Source: UBA2450 sp045132035 (GTDB lineage Bacteria; Bacillota_I; Bacilli_A; RFN20; CAG-826). From it: DNA of 64,000 nucleotides. This document shows positions 52,035 to 60,094 of the stretch, piece after piece. The notes beneath the pieces were generated by a model, which had not been told where the DNA came from, did not search any database, and worked only from the letters and a program-made list of their open reading frames with translations. The position numbers and the translations under genes are program-made. The stretch lies in NCBI GenBank assembly GCA_045132035.1, contig JBGURM010000092.1, positions 19,704-83,703 of the forward strand. Direction: 5' to 3'. Positions within the stretch are counted from its first letter, which is position 1; every line of letters begins with the position of its first letter.

Positions 52035-54068
52035 CTAGTTCTCTTTCTTTTTCTTAAGCATGACGAATAAGCCAACGCTTAATGTTGTAAGTGATAAGGC
52101 TGCAATAACGTAAACGATTGCGCTAGTGGCAGAATTATCAATATAGTTGAAATCACCTAATTGATGTGGATCGACATTTTCTTGTCCAAAGATGAAGTCA
52201 TTGAAATTAGCTGTGCCATATTTCCAAACAATGTAATGATATTTAGCGATAACTTGTTCTGCTAAAGTGCCATCTTCATTACCACCATTGAATCCAATGT
52301 TTTGGAGAACAGCTTTTTCTTCGCCTAACGCGTTAAATGCATCTTCTTGGAGTGCCCATTCTTCTTTTAAGGCATCTAAATCTGTTGAACCATTATCATT
52401 GCAAATTCCACCAATTTCACTAATGAAGTTTGTGCAGAATGCAATAGCACCTGTATTGAAATAGACATTATTATCTTTTCCAAAATAGATTGAATATGTT
52501 CCTGGGTTTGCAAATGTGAAGTGACCACCATTAGCACTATCATAAGTAATACCAATTAAGGCAGCTGCAGCTGCATTACCAAGACCGCTTTGTCCTGCCA
52601 TTTCGCCATTATAATAAACACAGGAATATGATTCGTTAGCGTTAGCAACGTTAATTAAGATTTCTGCTTTGTTATTAACGTCAATACCAAGAGTATTCAT
52701 GTATTTTGCGGTATCGATGCTATATTCACTTTGACCATCTAATAGATAGAAACCGTGTTCTATGAATTTAGCATAAAGAGTTGTCTCATAATTTAATACT
52801 GCTGGAACATATGGATTTAATGTGCAAGCGATATCATTGAAGAATCCTCTAAATGTAGAACCATCAACCGCTGGAGCTTTAGGAGTAAACACTTCTCCTT
52901 TTCTACCATATTGATACAAGCCATTTTCATAAGTGTGTAATGTGCTTCCTCTAAAGAATCTATTAACGACACCAACTTGAATCATATCTGCTGTATGTTC
53001 TTCAATGTAGAATTTGAGCTCGCCAGCAACAGTCTTAGCCCAGATATCAAATGTGCCTGCTTTGTTAAAGACAAAGTTTGCATCTCCGTCAGGAGCACCA
53101 AAGTCTTTAGCGCCACCATCGTAGTATGACCATGTACTCACATCATTAACATATTTATGAACCTTAATTGATTCATCTTTTTCAGCAGTGTATTCGTATA
53201 AATATGCTTCGTTACCATCAATATTTTGTAATGCATCATTCATTCTTTGAGAACCTACAAATGTAAAGTGAGTCTTACTTCCAACGACGTAATAACCATC
53301 ACTATTTGGTAAATCAGAGATTTTGAATTTCACGTAATTGGATCCAGCATTATATGTTGCATCCGCAGCAACATTAACTTGGAATTTATATGTTCCTGCT
53401 GGAAGTGGATTGGTTGGAGCAACAATTGGTTTATCATCAACTGTCCAACTAACTGTTACATTAGCACCTTCAGAAACTGAGTAGCCAAGTTTTTCCATAT
53501 CAAATGTATCTGCGGCAACTACAGAGTTTTCTTCAGTGCCGTTCATCCAATGTCCTTCGTTATTTCCAATAGGCGATCCATTATAACTAAATGTAATTGT
53601 TGGATCTTCTGGTTCTTTGTATATACTCCACTCACCAGTAACTCCTGGATCTCCCCAAACAGCGGTTTCGGATGTAATCGTGTATAAATTCTTTCCATCT
53701 GTTGGAATAATTAAGTCACCGGTTTTTGCACCCCAGTCACTTACACCTCCAGTTCCATTAACTCTAGTGAAAATAACACGATCATATCCTTCTGGGACGT
53801 AAAACTTCCAAACATCAGTATCGTTCTCGACTGGAGTCATTCTATCTCCTGGCCATGCATTATTGTCAGAGTCATCAGAAGATATCCAATAATAGCAACC
53901 AATAGCAGCACCATCTTTTTTCCACCAGTCATAGGTCATTTTGCAGTAAAGTACTGTATCTCCTAATGCTTTAACTTCTTTATATGCTTGACCTTGATGC
54001 GCACCAACGGCAACACCAACGCCTAAAACCATAGCCAAAGCTGTTGTAATAATTAATCCTTTCTTCAT
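52035..54068 (-). CDS. Large membrane-anchored starch-binding-type surface protein
   Basis: The 677-residue protein has a signal peptide (1-25), then a CBM26-like module (40-150: YCKMTYDWWKKDGAAIGCYY ... NNAWPGDRM). Ig-like or beta-sandwich segments follow (160-265 and 265-365, including GYYVVGSKTHFTFVGSQRMN). Next is an InlB B-repeat-like stretch (about 375-445: GEVFTPKAPAVDGSTFRGFF ... ETTLYAKFIEHG). A domain near 450-545 with a DGQSEYSIDTAKYM start comes before a helical part with two cysteines (AFCTNFISEIGGICND). A C-terminal membrane helix with KKKKEN ends it. It probably captures starch at the surface for the pullulanase; no catalytic motif is seen. Confidence 0.7.
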   Translation of the reverse strand: MKKGLIITTALAMVLGVGVAVGAHQGQAYKEVKALGDTVLYCKMTYDWWKKDGAAIGCYYWISSDDSDNNAWPGDRMTPVENDTDVWKFYVPEGYDRVIFTRVNGTGGVSDWGAKTGDLIIPTDGKNLYTITSETAVWGDPGVTGEWSIYKEPEDPTITFSYNGSPIGNNEGHWMNGTEENSVVAADTFDMEKLGYSVSEGANVTVSWTVDDKPIVAPTNPLPAGTYKFQVNVAADATYNAGSNYVKFKISDLPNSDGYYVVGSKTHFTFVGSQRMNDALQNIDGNEAYLYEYTAEKDESIKVHKYVNDVSTWSYYDGGAKDFGAPDGDANFVFNKAGTFDIWAKTVAGELKFYIEEHTADMIQVGVVNRFFRGSTLHTYENGLYQYGRKGEVFTPKAPAVDGSTFRGFFNDIACTLNPYVPAVLNYETTLYAKFIEHGFYLLDGQSEYSIDTAKYMNTLGIDVNNKAEILINVANANESYSCVYYNGEMAGQSGLGNAAAAALIGITYDSANGGHFTFANPGTYSIYFGKDNNVYFNTGAIAFCTNFISEIGGICNDNGSTDLDALKEEWALQEDAFNALGEEKAVLQNIGFNGGNEDGTLAEQVIAKYHYIVWKYGTANFNDFIFGQENVDPHQLGDFNYIDNSATSAIVYVIAALSLTTLSVGLFVMLKKKKEN

Positions 54069-54113
54069 AATTAAAAATCCTTTCTTATTTTTAAATGAAT
54101 TTTTGTTACTTAT

Positions 54114-54142
54114 ATTATAAGACTATTCTTTTCAATATACAA
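54114..54142 (-). promoter_or_regulatory. Promoter of the 677-residue surface-protein gene
   Basis: TTGTAT (54142-54137) and TATAAT (54119-54114) are 17 nt apart on the minus strand. AAGGA lies just before the ATG. Confidence 0.7.
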
Positions 54143-54171
54143 AATATAAATATTTAGTATAAGTAATAAGC

Positions 54172-54200
54172 AAAACAAAAGGACTAGGATAACCTAGTCC
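54172..54200 (-). terminator. Terminator of the pullulanase/maltodextrin transporter operon
   Basis: The minus-strand RNA forms GGACUAGG-UUAU-CCUAGUCC followed by UUUUGUUUU. Confidence 0.85.
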
Positions 54201-54224
54201 GATTGATTTAGTTTTCTTAACTAA

Positions 54225-54626
54225 TTAAGCGACTTCTTTTTCTTCTTGTTCTTTGACCTTTTCAGCGTCCTTAAGGACTAAGCCAAAGGCCACGAGAGTC
54301 GCCATTGAGAAGAGATACGCTGGAATTGCAGTGCCTTTATATGCCCCGGCGTTTTGATTAGAGATATTGGTGAAATCTTTTGTGGTTAGATCCCAGAATA
54401 CCGCTAAATCGTGCCAAGTACTTGTTTCATCTGTTAAGGCAGAAGCATCTTTTCCAAGAACATTGTCTAAACTCATTTGGCATGAGCTTCTCATTGTTTC
54501 GGATGCTTTATATTTCGCCTTTTCAAATTGGCAAATAGAGAAGAAGGTAAGCGCTAAAACGGCACATCCACCGATGATACCAACGTATGCAAGTGATCTT
54601 TTCTTTTTCTTGTCTAACTTAAACAT
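54225..54626 (-). CDS. Small membrane protein at the end of the transporter operon
   Basis: This 133-residue protein has a Lys-rich start (FKLDKKKKRSLAY), a membrane helix (13-33) and an extracytoplasmic loop of about 65 residues with one Cys after helix 1 and one in the loop. A second helix (103-120) and an acidic-basic tail (EKVKEQEEKEVA) follow. No family recognised. It starts 11 nt after the ATPase gene with AGGAGG, so it is translated as part of the transporter operon and may support that complex. Confidence 0.6.
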   Translation of the reverse strand: MFKLDKKKKRSLAYVGIIGGCAVLALTFFSICQFEKAKYKASETMRSSCQMSLDNVLGKDASALTDETSTWHDLAVFWDLTTKDFTNISNQNAGAYKGTAIPAYLFSMATLVAFGLVLKDAEKVKEQEEKEVA

Positions 54627-54637
54627 ACTTTAGCCTC

Positions 54638-55948
54638 CTATTTTTCTTCTTTTTGTTCTTCCTTAGTTTCTTCTACGCTTTCTTCAGCTGGAGCGTCTTC
54701 TTTAGGTGCTTCTTCTACTGGTGCTTCTTCTTTTACTTCATCACCATGAAGTTCATCTTTTGCTTCATCTGATTTAATTGGTGCTTCAGGATCATCATTA
54801 CCGTGATATTGATTATCAGTTAATAAGTTATATTCTGTTTCAATATCAAAGAAGTGCATTGCTTTTCCTTCAAATGTCACATTGATAACTGTTCCTGCGA
54901 CCATCTTTGCTCTTTCTTCTTCAGTTAAGTTAATGGTTGGAATTCTCACAACAAGTTTTGTTCCATCTTCAGTTTGAACGTGTAAGTGATATTCACTACC
55001 CATCATTTCATTAACTAAGATAGTAACTGGGAATCCACCTTTTTGTCCTTCAGGAAGAAGAGTGACGTGTTCTGGTCTAACTCCTAAATAGATTTCTTTT
55101 GGTTCAACTTTTCTATCGACTAGGAGTTTTCCTTTTTCACCAGTAACTTCGAGTTTGTAACCAAATGGGGAAACAAAATATTTATTTCCTTCTTTAGTTA
55201 ATTGAGTCTTAATCGTATTCATCATTGGAGCACCAATGAATTGAGCAACGAATAAGTTAGCTGGCCAATCAAATAATTCAGTTGGAGTACCAACTTGCAT
55301 GATATAGCCGTCTTTCATACAAACGATTCTATCACCTAAGGTCATAGCTTCAGTTTGGTCGTGAGTAACGTAAATGAAGGTGGTATTAATTCTCTTTCTT
55401 AAAAGAATAATTTCCGCTCTCATTTGGTTACGTAATTTTGCGTCAAGGTTTGATAATGGTTCATCCATTAAGAAGACCTTACAGTCCTTAACCATCGCTC
55501 TACCGATAGCGACACGTTGACGTTGTCCACCAGAAAGAGCTTTTGGTTTACGAGTTAAATATTGAGTAATTCCTAATACTTGAGCAGCGCTAGTCACTCT
55601 TTCATAAATTTCGTCTTGGCTCATCTTTGGATTCTTTTGGAGTCGAAGTGGGAAGGCGATATTTTCGTAAACTGTTAAGTGAGGATATAAGGCGTAGTTT
55701 TGGAAGACCATGGAAATATGACGGTCTTTTGGTTGAAGATCGTTGACGACTTCACCATCGATTTCACAAGTACCTTCTGAGATGTCTTCAAGTCCAGCAA
55801 CCATTCTTAAAGTTGTTGATTTACCACATCCAGATGGTCCAACGAAGACGATGAATTCTTTGTCGGCAATGTCAAGGTTGAAATCATGAACCGCAGTAAC
55901 ATTGCCTGAATAAATTTTCTTTACATTTGTTAATTTTACAGTAGCCAT
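54638..55948 (-). CDS. Sugar ABC transporter ATP-binding protein (MsmX/MalK type)
   Basis: This 436-residue protein has Walker A GPSGCGKST (about residues 38-46), the Q-loop, signature LSGGQRQRVAIGRA, Walker B VFLMDEPLSNLD and H-loop THDQ. A C-terminal TOBE/OB domain (about 240-375) follows, as in MalK, UgpC and MsmX. It powers maltodextrin import with the MalF/MalG-like permeases upstream. The last 60 or so residues are a low-complexity acidic tail of Glu, Ala, Pro and Lys that is not part of the family; its role is unknown. Confidence 0.93.
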   Translation of the reverse strand: MATVKLTNVKKIYSGNVTAVHDFNLDIADKEFIVFVGPSGCGKSTTLRMVAGLEDISEGTCEIDGEVVNDLQPKDRHISMVFQNYALYPHLTVYENIAFPLRLQKNPKMSQDEIYERVTSAAQVLGITQYLTRKPKALSGGQRQRVAIGRAMVKDCKVFLMDEPLSNLDAKLRNQMRAEIILLRKRINTTFIYVTHDQTEAMTLGDRIVCMKDGYIMQVGTPTELFDWPANLFVAQFIGAPMMNTIKTQLTKEGNKYFVSPFGYKLEVTGEKGKLLVDRKVEPKEIYLGVRPEHVTLLPEGQKGGFPVTILVNEMMGSEYHLHVQTEDGTKLVVRIPTINLTEEERAKMVAGTVINVTFEGKAMHFFDIETEYNLLTDNQYHGNDDPEAPIKSDEAKDELHGDEVKEEAPVEEAPKEDAPAEESVEETKEEQKEEK

Positions 55949-55962
55949 AAACTAGCCTCCTA

Positions 55963-56853
55963 CTATCCTTTAACTGCGCCACCAGTAACACCTTCAACAT
56001 AGTATTTTTGAAGGAACATGAATAAGACCATGACTGGAATTGCTACGATAACACCACCGGCACAGAAATGGGTGAAGTTATCAGAGATCATCGCTGCGCC
56101 TAACCAGGTATATAATCCAGCAGCGACGTTAAGACCTGTTTCTGAACCAATCGCGATGACTGATGCAAAGATATAGTCACCCCAAGGGCCCATAAATGAG
56201 GTCAACACTGTGTAAATAAGAATTGGTTTACAAAGTGGAAGAATAACTTTATAGAAGATTTGAAGCTTAGTGGCTCCATCAACTGTCGCCGCTTCATCGA
56301 GTGATTTTGGTAAGGTATCTAAGAAGCCTTTAGAGACGTAATAGCCCATACCACTACTAGCGACAGAAACTAAGATTAAGCCAGGAACCGCATTATCTCC
56401 AGTAAGTCCGATAGTCTTCAAAACTTGATATAAGACAATCATTGTTAAGAAGCCAGGGAACATACCAAGAACTAACATAACGTTCATTAATGGCTTACGA
56501 AGTTTGAATCTAAATCTAGATAAAGTGTAACTCATCATAAATTGCATAATCGTTTGAAGAACACAAACGAATAAAGCAATGATGAAGGTGTTGAAATACC
56601 ACTGTAAGAAGTTAGTTTCCGCAGAGAATAGATAGATATAATTATCAAATCCAAACTTTTGAGGGAAAACATAGTTAACAATACCGGTATTTTCACATCT
56701 AAATGATTGAAGTACTAAGAAGATAAATGGAAGGATCCATATAATCGAAATGAGACCGAGGACAATATAACTGACAGTGTTAACAATCGTTCTCTTTTTG
56801 CTCATCGACATTGAGTGTTTTTCAGTTGCCATATTATTGGAATTCCTCCTCAT
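55963..56853 (-). CDS. malG: Maltodextrin ABC transporter permease, MalG type
   Basis: This 296-residue permease has six membrane helices and the EAA loop (LPKSLDEAATVDGATKLQIFYKVILPLCKPI in part, starting SLDEAATVDGA), which docks on the ATPase. The sequence ends VEGVTGGAVKG, as is usual for MalG-type proteins. It overlaps malF by 20 nt. A start at MSMSKKRT or the earlier NMATEK is also possible, but the first ATG lies within reach of a GGAGG in malF. Confidence 0.92.
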   Translation of the reverse strand: MRRNSNNMATEKHSMSMSKKRTIVNTVSYIVLGLISIIWILPFIFLVLQSFRCENTGIVNYVFPQKFGFDNYIYLFSAETNFLQWYFNTFIIALFVCVLQTIMQFMMSYTLSRFRFKLRKPLMNVMLVLGMFPGFLTMIVLYQVLKTIGLTGDNAVPGLILVSVASSGMGYYVSKGFLDTLPKSLDEAATVDGATKLQIFYKVILPLCKPILIYTVLTSFMGPWGDYIFASVIAIGSETGLNVAAGLYTWLGAAMISDNFTHFCAGGVIVAIPVMVLFMFLQKYYVEGVTGGAVKG

Positions 56854-58345
56854 TCTTAGTTGATGGGATGATGTTATAAACTACAAGAGAAACAACCGCA
56901 ACAACGATAAAGACCATGATACCGATAACAGCAGCGAACTTATAGTCAGCTTCATTAACCGCTAAGGAATAAAGCCAAGTGATAAGTAAGTCTGTACTAC
57001 CAGCGTTTCCATACATTTCAGTGTTAATTGGTCCACCACCAGTTAATAGATAAATAACGTTGAAGTTATTCATATTGCCAGTGAAACTTGTTAATAAGTA
57101 TGGTCCAGTAACGAATAACATATATGGAAGAGTAATCTTTGAATATTGTTGCCATGCACTTGCGCCATCGATATTCGCGGACTCATATAAGTCAGCAGGA
57201 ATATTCATTAAGATGCCTGTAACAACTAACATCAAGTATGGAACACCAATCCAGATGTTAATGATAATAACAGTGATTCTTGCAAGCCATGGATCACCCC
57301 AGAAGTCGATTGGTTGGAAGTTGTTATTGCCGAATAATCGAGCAATACCATCAAATAAACCATTGATTAATCCATCAGTCGCAAACATTTGTGAGACATA
57401 AAGGATGGAAATAAATTGAGGAATAGCGATAGAGAAAACTAAGACAGTTCTCCATAATTTCTTCAATTTAATGCCTTTCTTGTTGATTAACATCGCTACT
57501 AACATACCTAAGAAGTAGTTGGTGAATGTTGCAAAGAAGGCCCACACTAAAGTCCAAAGTAAGATTTGACCAAATGTTGCGGAGAATGATTTACCTCCAG
57601 CGGTCCAAGTAAAGATTTGTTTAAAGTTATCAAATCCAACCCATCCGAATAATAAAGCGTGTTGCTTGTCATAATCAGTAAAGGCAACAAGGACCATGAA
57701 GAAGATTGGTAAGATTGTAAAGATGACAATACCTAAAGTTGGTAAAGCAAGTAATGTCTTATGGAAGTTCTTATCAACAATCGCTCTTAAGTCATCTTTT
57801 GCGGTGTCTAAGCGTTTTTCATCTTTAAGAATTTCTTCAGCAATTTTGTTTTGTTTAATATTGAGATACCAAGTGTAAATAAATGCAACGATGAAGAATA
57901 AAGATAAGACACCATAAAGTAAGATGTTAAATGAATTATCACCTTGTTGGATAATCGCACCAGTACCTTCATCAATGATTTGTTCTTTAGTACCTAAAAT
58001 ATAAAGTTGAGAGAAATAACCGCCACCAAAGGCAATCATATAAACGAAGAATACTACTTCAAATAATAAGAAGAGTAATCCACGTAGCCATTGTCCTCTT
58101 AAGATTGAACCGAATCCCATAATGACAAAGGAAACTTTGGTTTTCCAGTCACCATGCCAGAATGTTAATCCGATAGTCTTAAAGAAGTTAATAAACCCAA
58201 AGAATAATTTCTTGAGTAATCCCCAGATGGCTAGTCCGAGATTTTTAAATTTTTGTGGAATTGATTTAAAGAAGGCGACAAATTTAATACCAAATCTTTG
58301 CCATTTGGTCTTCTTTAGCATTTCCAAATCTGTAGAATTTGCCAT
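56834..58345 (-). CDS. malF: Maltodextrin ABC transporter permease, MalF type, with N-terminal extension
   Basis: This 503-residue permease has the EAA loop IPADLYESANIDGASAWQQY and the MalF-type end (SLVVYNIIPSTKNEEEFQ). The first 130 residues are extra: four short amphipathic or membrane-like stretches (FVAFFKSIPQKFKNLGLAIW, GFINFFKTIGLTFW, VSFVIMGFGSILRGQWLRGL) and two membrane helices before the usual core. A loop GYFSQLYILGTKEQIIDEGT is predicted outside. It is the larger permease of the transporter. It lies 9 nt after the binding-protein gene. Confidence 0.92.
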   Translation of the reverse strand: MANSTDLEMLKKTKWQRFGIKFVAFFKSIPQKFKNLGLAIWGLLKKLFFGFINFFKTIGLTFWHGDWKTKVSFVIMGFGSILRGQWLRGLLFLLFEVVFFVYMIAFGGGYFSQLYILGTKEQIIDEGTGAIIQQGDNSFNILLYGVLSLFFIVAFIYTWYLNIKQNKIAEEILKDEKRLDTAKDDLRAIVDKNFHKTLLALPTLGIVIFTILPIFFMVLVAFTDYDKQHALLFGWVGFDNFKQIFTWTAGGKSFSATFGQILLWTLVWAFFATFTNYFLGMLVAMLINKKGIKLKKLWRTVLVFSIAIPQFISILYVSQMFATDGLINGLFDGIARLFGNNNFQPIDFWGDPWLARITVIIINIWIGVPYLMLVVTGILMNIPADLYESANIDGASAWQQYSKITLPYMLFVTGPYLLTSFTGNMNNFNVIYLLTGGGPINTEMYGNAGSTDLLITWLYSLAVNEADYKFAAVIGIMVFIVVAVVSLVVYNIIPSTKNEEEFQ

Positions 58346-58354
58346 AAACCCTCC

Positions 58355-59635
58355 TTAATCATCTAATAGCATTGGTAAGCCAGCTTCATAGTTATCTAAA
58401 AGAGCTTGAATATCACTTTCAGTACTATTAGTAGCAATACTACCTGCTAAACCACCTAAAGAGTTGAACCACGCACCTGGACATTGTGATTGTTGAGTTG
58501 CGTGAACGTGTTGCGCTGCTAAAGCTGCTAAAGCTGGATGGGCTTTAACATCTGGATTTTTGCTAGCGGCAATCGCGGTTGGACCCCAGGCGTTTTGTTT
58601 AAATCTTGCAAGTTGATTGTCCGCATTTGTGAGATATTCTGCAAGTTTACGGCAAACACTTGCTTTCTTTTTGTCTGCTTGTGGTTTGACACCCATGAGT
58701 TTGTAACCATCAAATGAAGACATATGAATGCTTTCACTTCCGGATTTAAAACTTGGAAGTTCAGCACAGACTAAATTGTCACCAAATTGAGATTTGATAT
58801 ATTCATATTCCCAAACACCAGTAACAATCGCTCCAGCGGAGTTAGTCCATGTTGATTTAGTAGCGACGACAGAATTATCTGCAAGAGCGCGATACGCCAT
58901 ACCTGCTTTAATGCCGTGTTCACTATTGAAATTGTCATCGTAAGCAAGGAAGCTACCTGTTTTTGGATCAATTGTCCAATCAGAGTGGCAACCTGTTGCT
59001 AAGAAATAACTAGCAGCATAGAAACCGTTTTTTCTATCGAAGTTAAGTTTTTTCTTAGATGCCTTTAATTTCGCAAGCATTGTGTCCATATCTTTGACAT
59101 CTTCAGAAGAAAGAACACTCTTATCGTAATATAAGAAGTAGCCATTATCACTTGTAGTTGGGAAGGCATACATCTTGTCATCGATACTAGCAGCAGCGAC
59201 AGAGTCACTGCTATGGATTGATTTTAAGTGGCTTTCAAGTGAACTGCCTAAAGCGGATAAGGCGTTAGAGGTCTTTAATCTTGATAATTGGTCTTGCGCA
59301 AAGATAAAGATATCAGCACCACTAGAAACGTCTTGAAGCATCTTGGTAGCAGATTCACCTTCAGACATTGGTTGAACTTGCGCTGTAATGGTGTATTTTC
59401 CTCCACTAGCAGCCGCGAAGTTATTGATTTGAGCTTCAGTTAAGCTGGTGATTTTTGTATCAACCCAGACTTTAATTGAATAACTACCTGAATCATCTAA
59501 GTCACTATCTCCTCCCCAGGTTTCACCTTCAGAGAAGAAGGAGACTCCATCAGGAAGAGTGTAAGCAAATTTGAAGTTACAACTTGCTAGTAAAAGAACA
59601 GGTAAGAACGCCAAATATTTAACTTTATTATTCAT
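58355..59635 (-). CDS. malE: Maltose/maltodextrin-binding lipoprotein
   Basis: This 426-residue protein has a lipoprotein signal (YLAFLPVLLLASCNF, lipobox LASC). It is a family-1 type extracellular solute-binding protein with SIKVWVDTKITSLTEAQINN and a later ALADNSVVATKSTWTNSAGA segment. It delivers maltodextrins to the permease pair encoded just downstream. Gene order binding protein - MalF - MalG - ATPase - and the pullulanase upstream support maltodextrin rather than other sugars. Confidence 0.9.
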   Translation of the reverse strand: MNNKVKYLAFLPVLLLASCNFKFAYTLPDGVSFFSEGETWGGDSDLDDSGSYSIKVWVDTKITSLTEAQINNFAAASGGKYTITAQVQPMSEGESATKMLQDVSSGADIFIFAQDQLSRLKTSNALSALGSSLESHLKSIHSSDSVAAASIDDKMYAFPTTSDNGYFLYYDKSVLSSEDVKDMDTMLAKLKASKKKLNFDRKNGFYAASYFLATGCHSDWTIDPKTGSFLAYDDNFNSEHGIKAGMAYRALADNSVVATKSTWTNSAGAIVTGVWEYEYIKSQFGDNLVCAELPSFKSGSESIHMSSFDGYKLMGVKPQADKKKASVCRKLAEYLTNADNQLARFKQNAWGPTAIAASKNPDVKAHPALAALAAQHVHATQQSQCPGAWFNSLGGLAGSIATNSTESDIQALLDNYEAGLPMLLDD

Positions 59636-59647
59636 ACTTTCTCCTTT

Positions 59648-60088
59648 CTAGCTATTGCTCACCCAAATGCCATAAAGACTGAGGATGTTGCTTTGTTTAT
59701 AATCTGTTTCGAAATTCCATAGGTGTTCTTCATCAATTGATGATGGATATTCTGAATAACCAAGGAATACTGGATAAAGTGGATCAGGTGCTTGTGCCCC
59801 AGTTAATTTAGCTTGATCTGGGCAAGTTCCTAGTGGGACTAAGCTATACCAATCCATGACGTAAAGTGGTTCATCGGAATTGGAGTAACTCAAATAGAAT
59901 CTAACTTCCATATTGAATTCGTCAGGGATGTCAGGATCTTCTCCTCCTCCACCGCCTCCGCCTCCGCCTGGATCATCAGGGATTCCAGGATAAGGAACTC
60001 TAGGAGTAAATGATTGTGTGCTACAACCCACTACTAACATCGGAAGAAGAAGTAATGGTAATACGAATAATTTCTTTTTCATCTTCAT
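59648..60088 (-). CDS. Small lipoprotein with polyglycine linker
   Basis: This 146-residue protein has a lipoprotein signal (LPLLLLPMLVVGCST) and a Pro/Gly linker with nine consecutive Gly encoded by near-regular GGN triplets. A folded part of about 90 residues comes after (EVRFYLSYSNSDEPLYVMDW ... ILSLYGIWVSNS), which I do not recognise. The beta-strand-rich, aromatic character would suit a small carbohydrate-binding module. It sits between the pullulanase (6 nt) and the binding-protein gene (12 nt), so it probably works with them at the cell surface. Confidence 0.65.
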   Translation of the reverse strand: MKMKKKLFVLPLLLLPMLVVGCSTQSFTPRVPYPGIPDDPGGGGGGGGGEDPDIPDEFNMEVRFYLSYSNSDEPLYVMDWYSLVPLGTCPDQAKLTGAQAPDPLYPVFLGYSEYPSSIDEEHLWNFETDYKQSNILSLYGIWVSNS

Positions 60089-60094
60089 TACCTC

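Noticed and set aside
48795..54068. Sortase-anchored (LPXTG) proteins
   Set aside because: The C-termini have a membrane helix and a Lys tail but no LPXTG or close variant.
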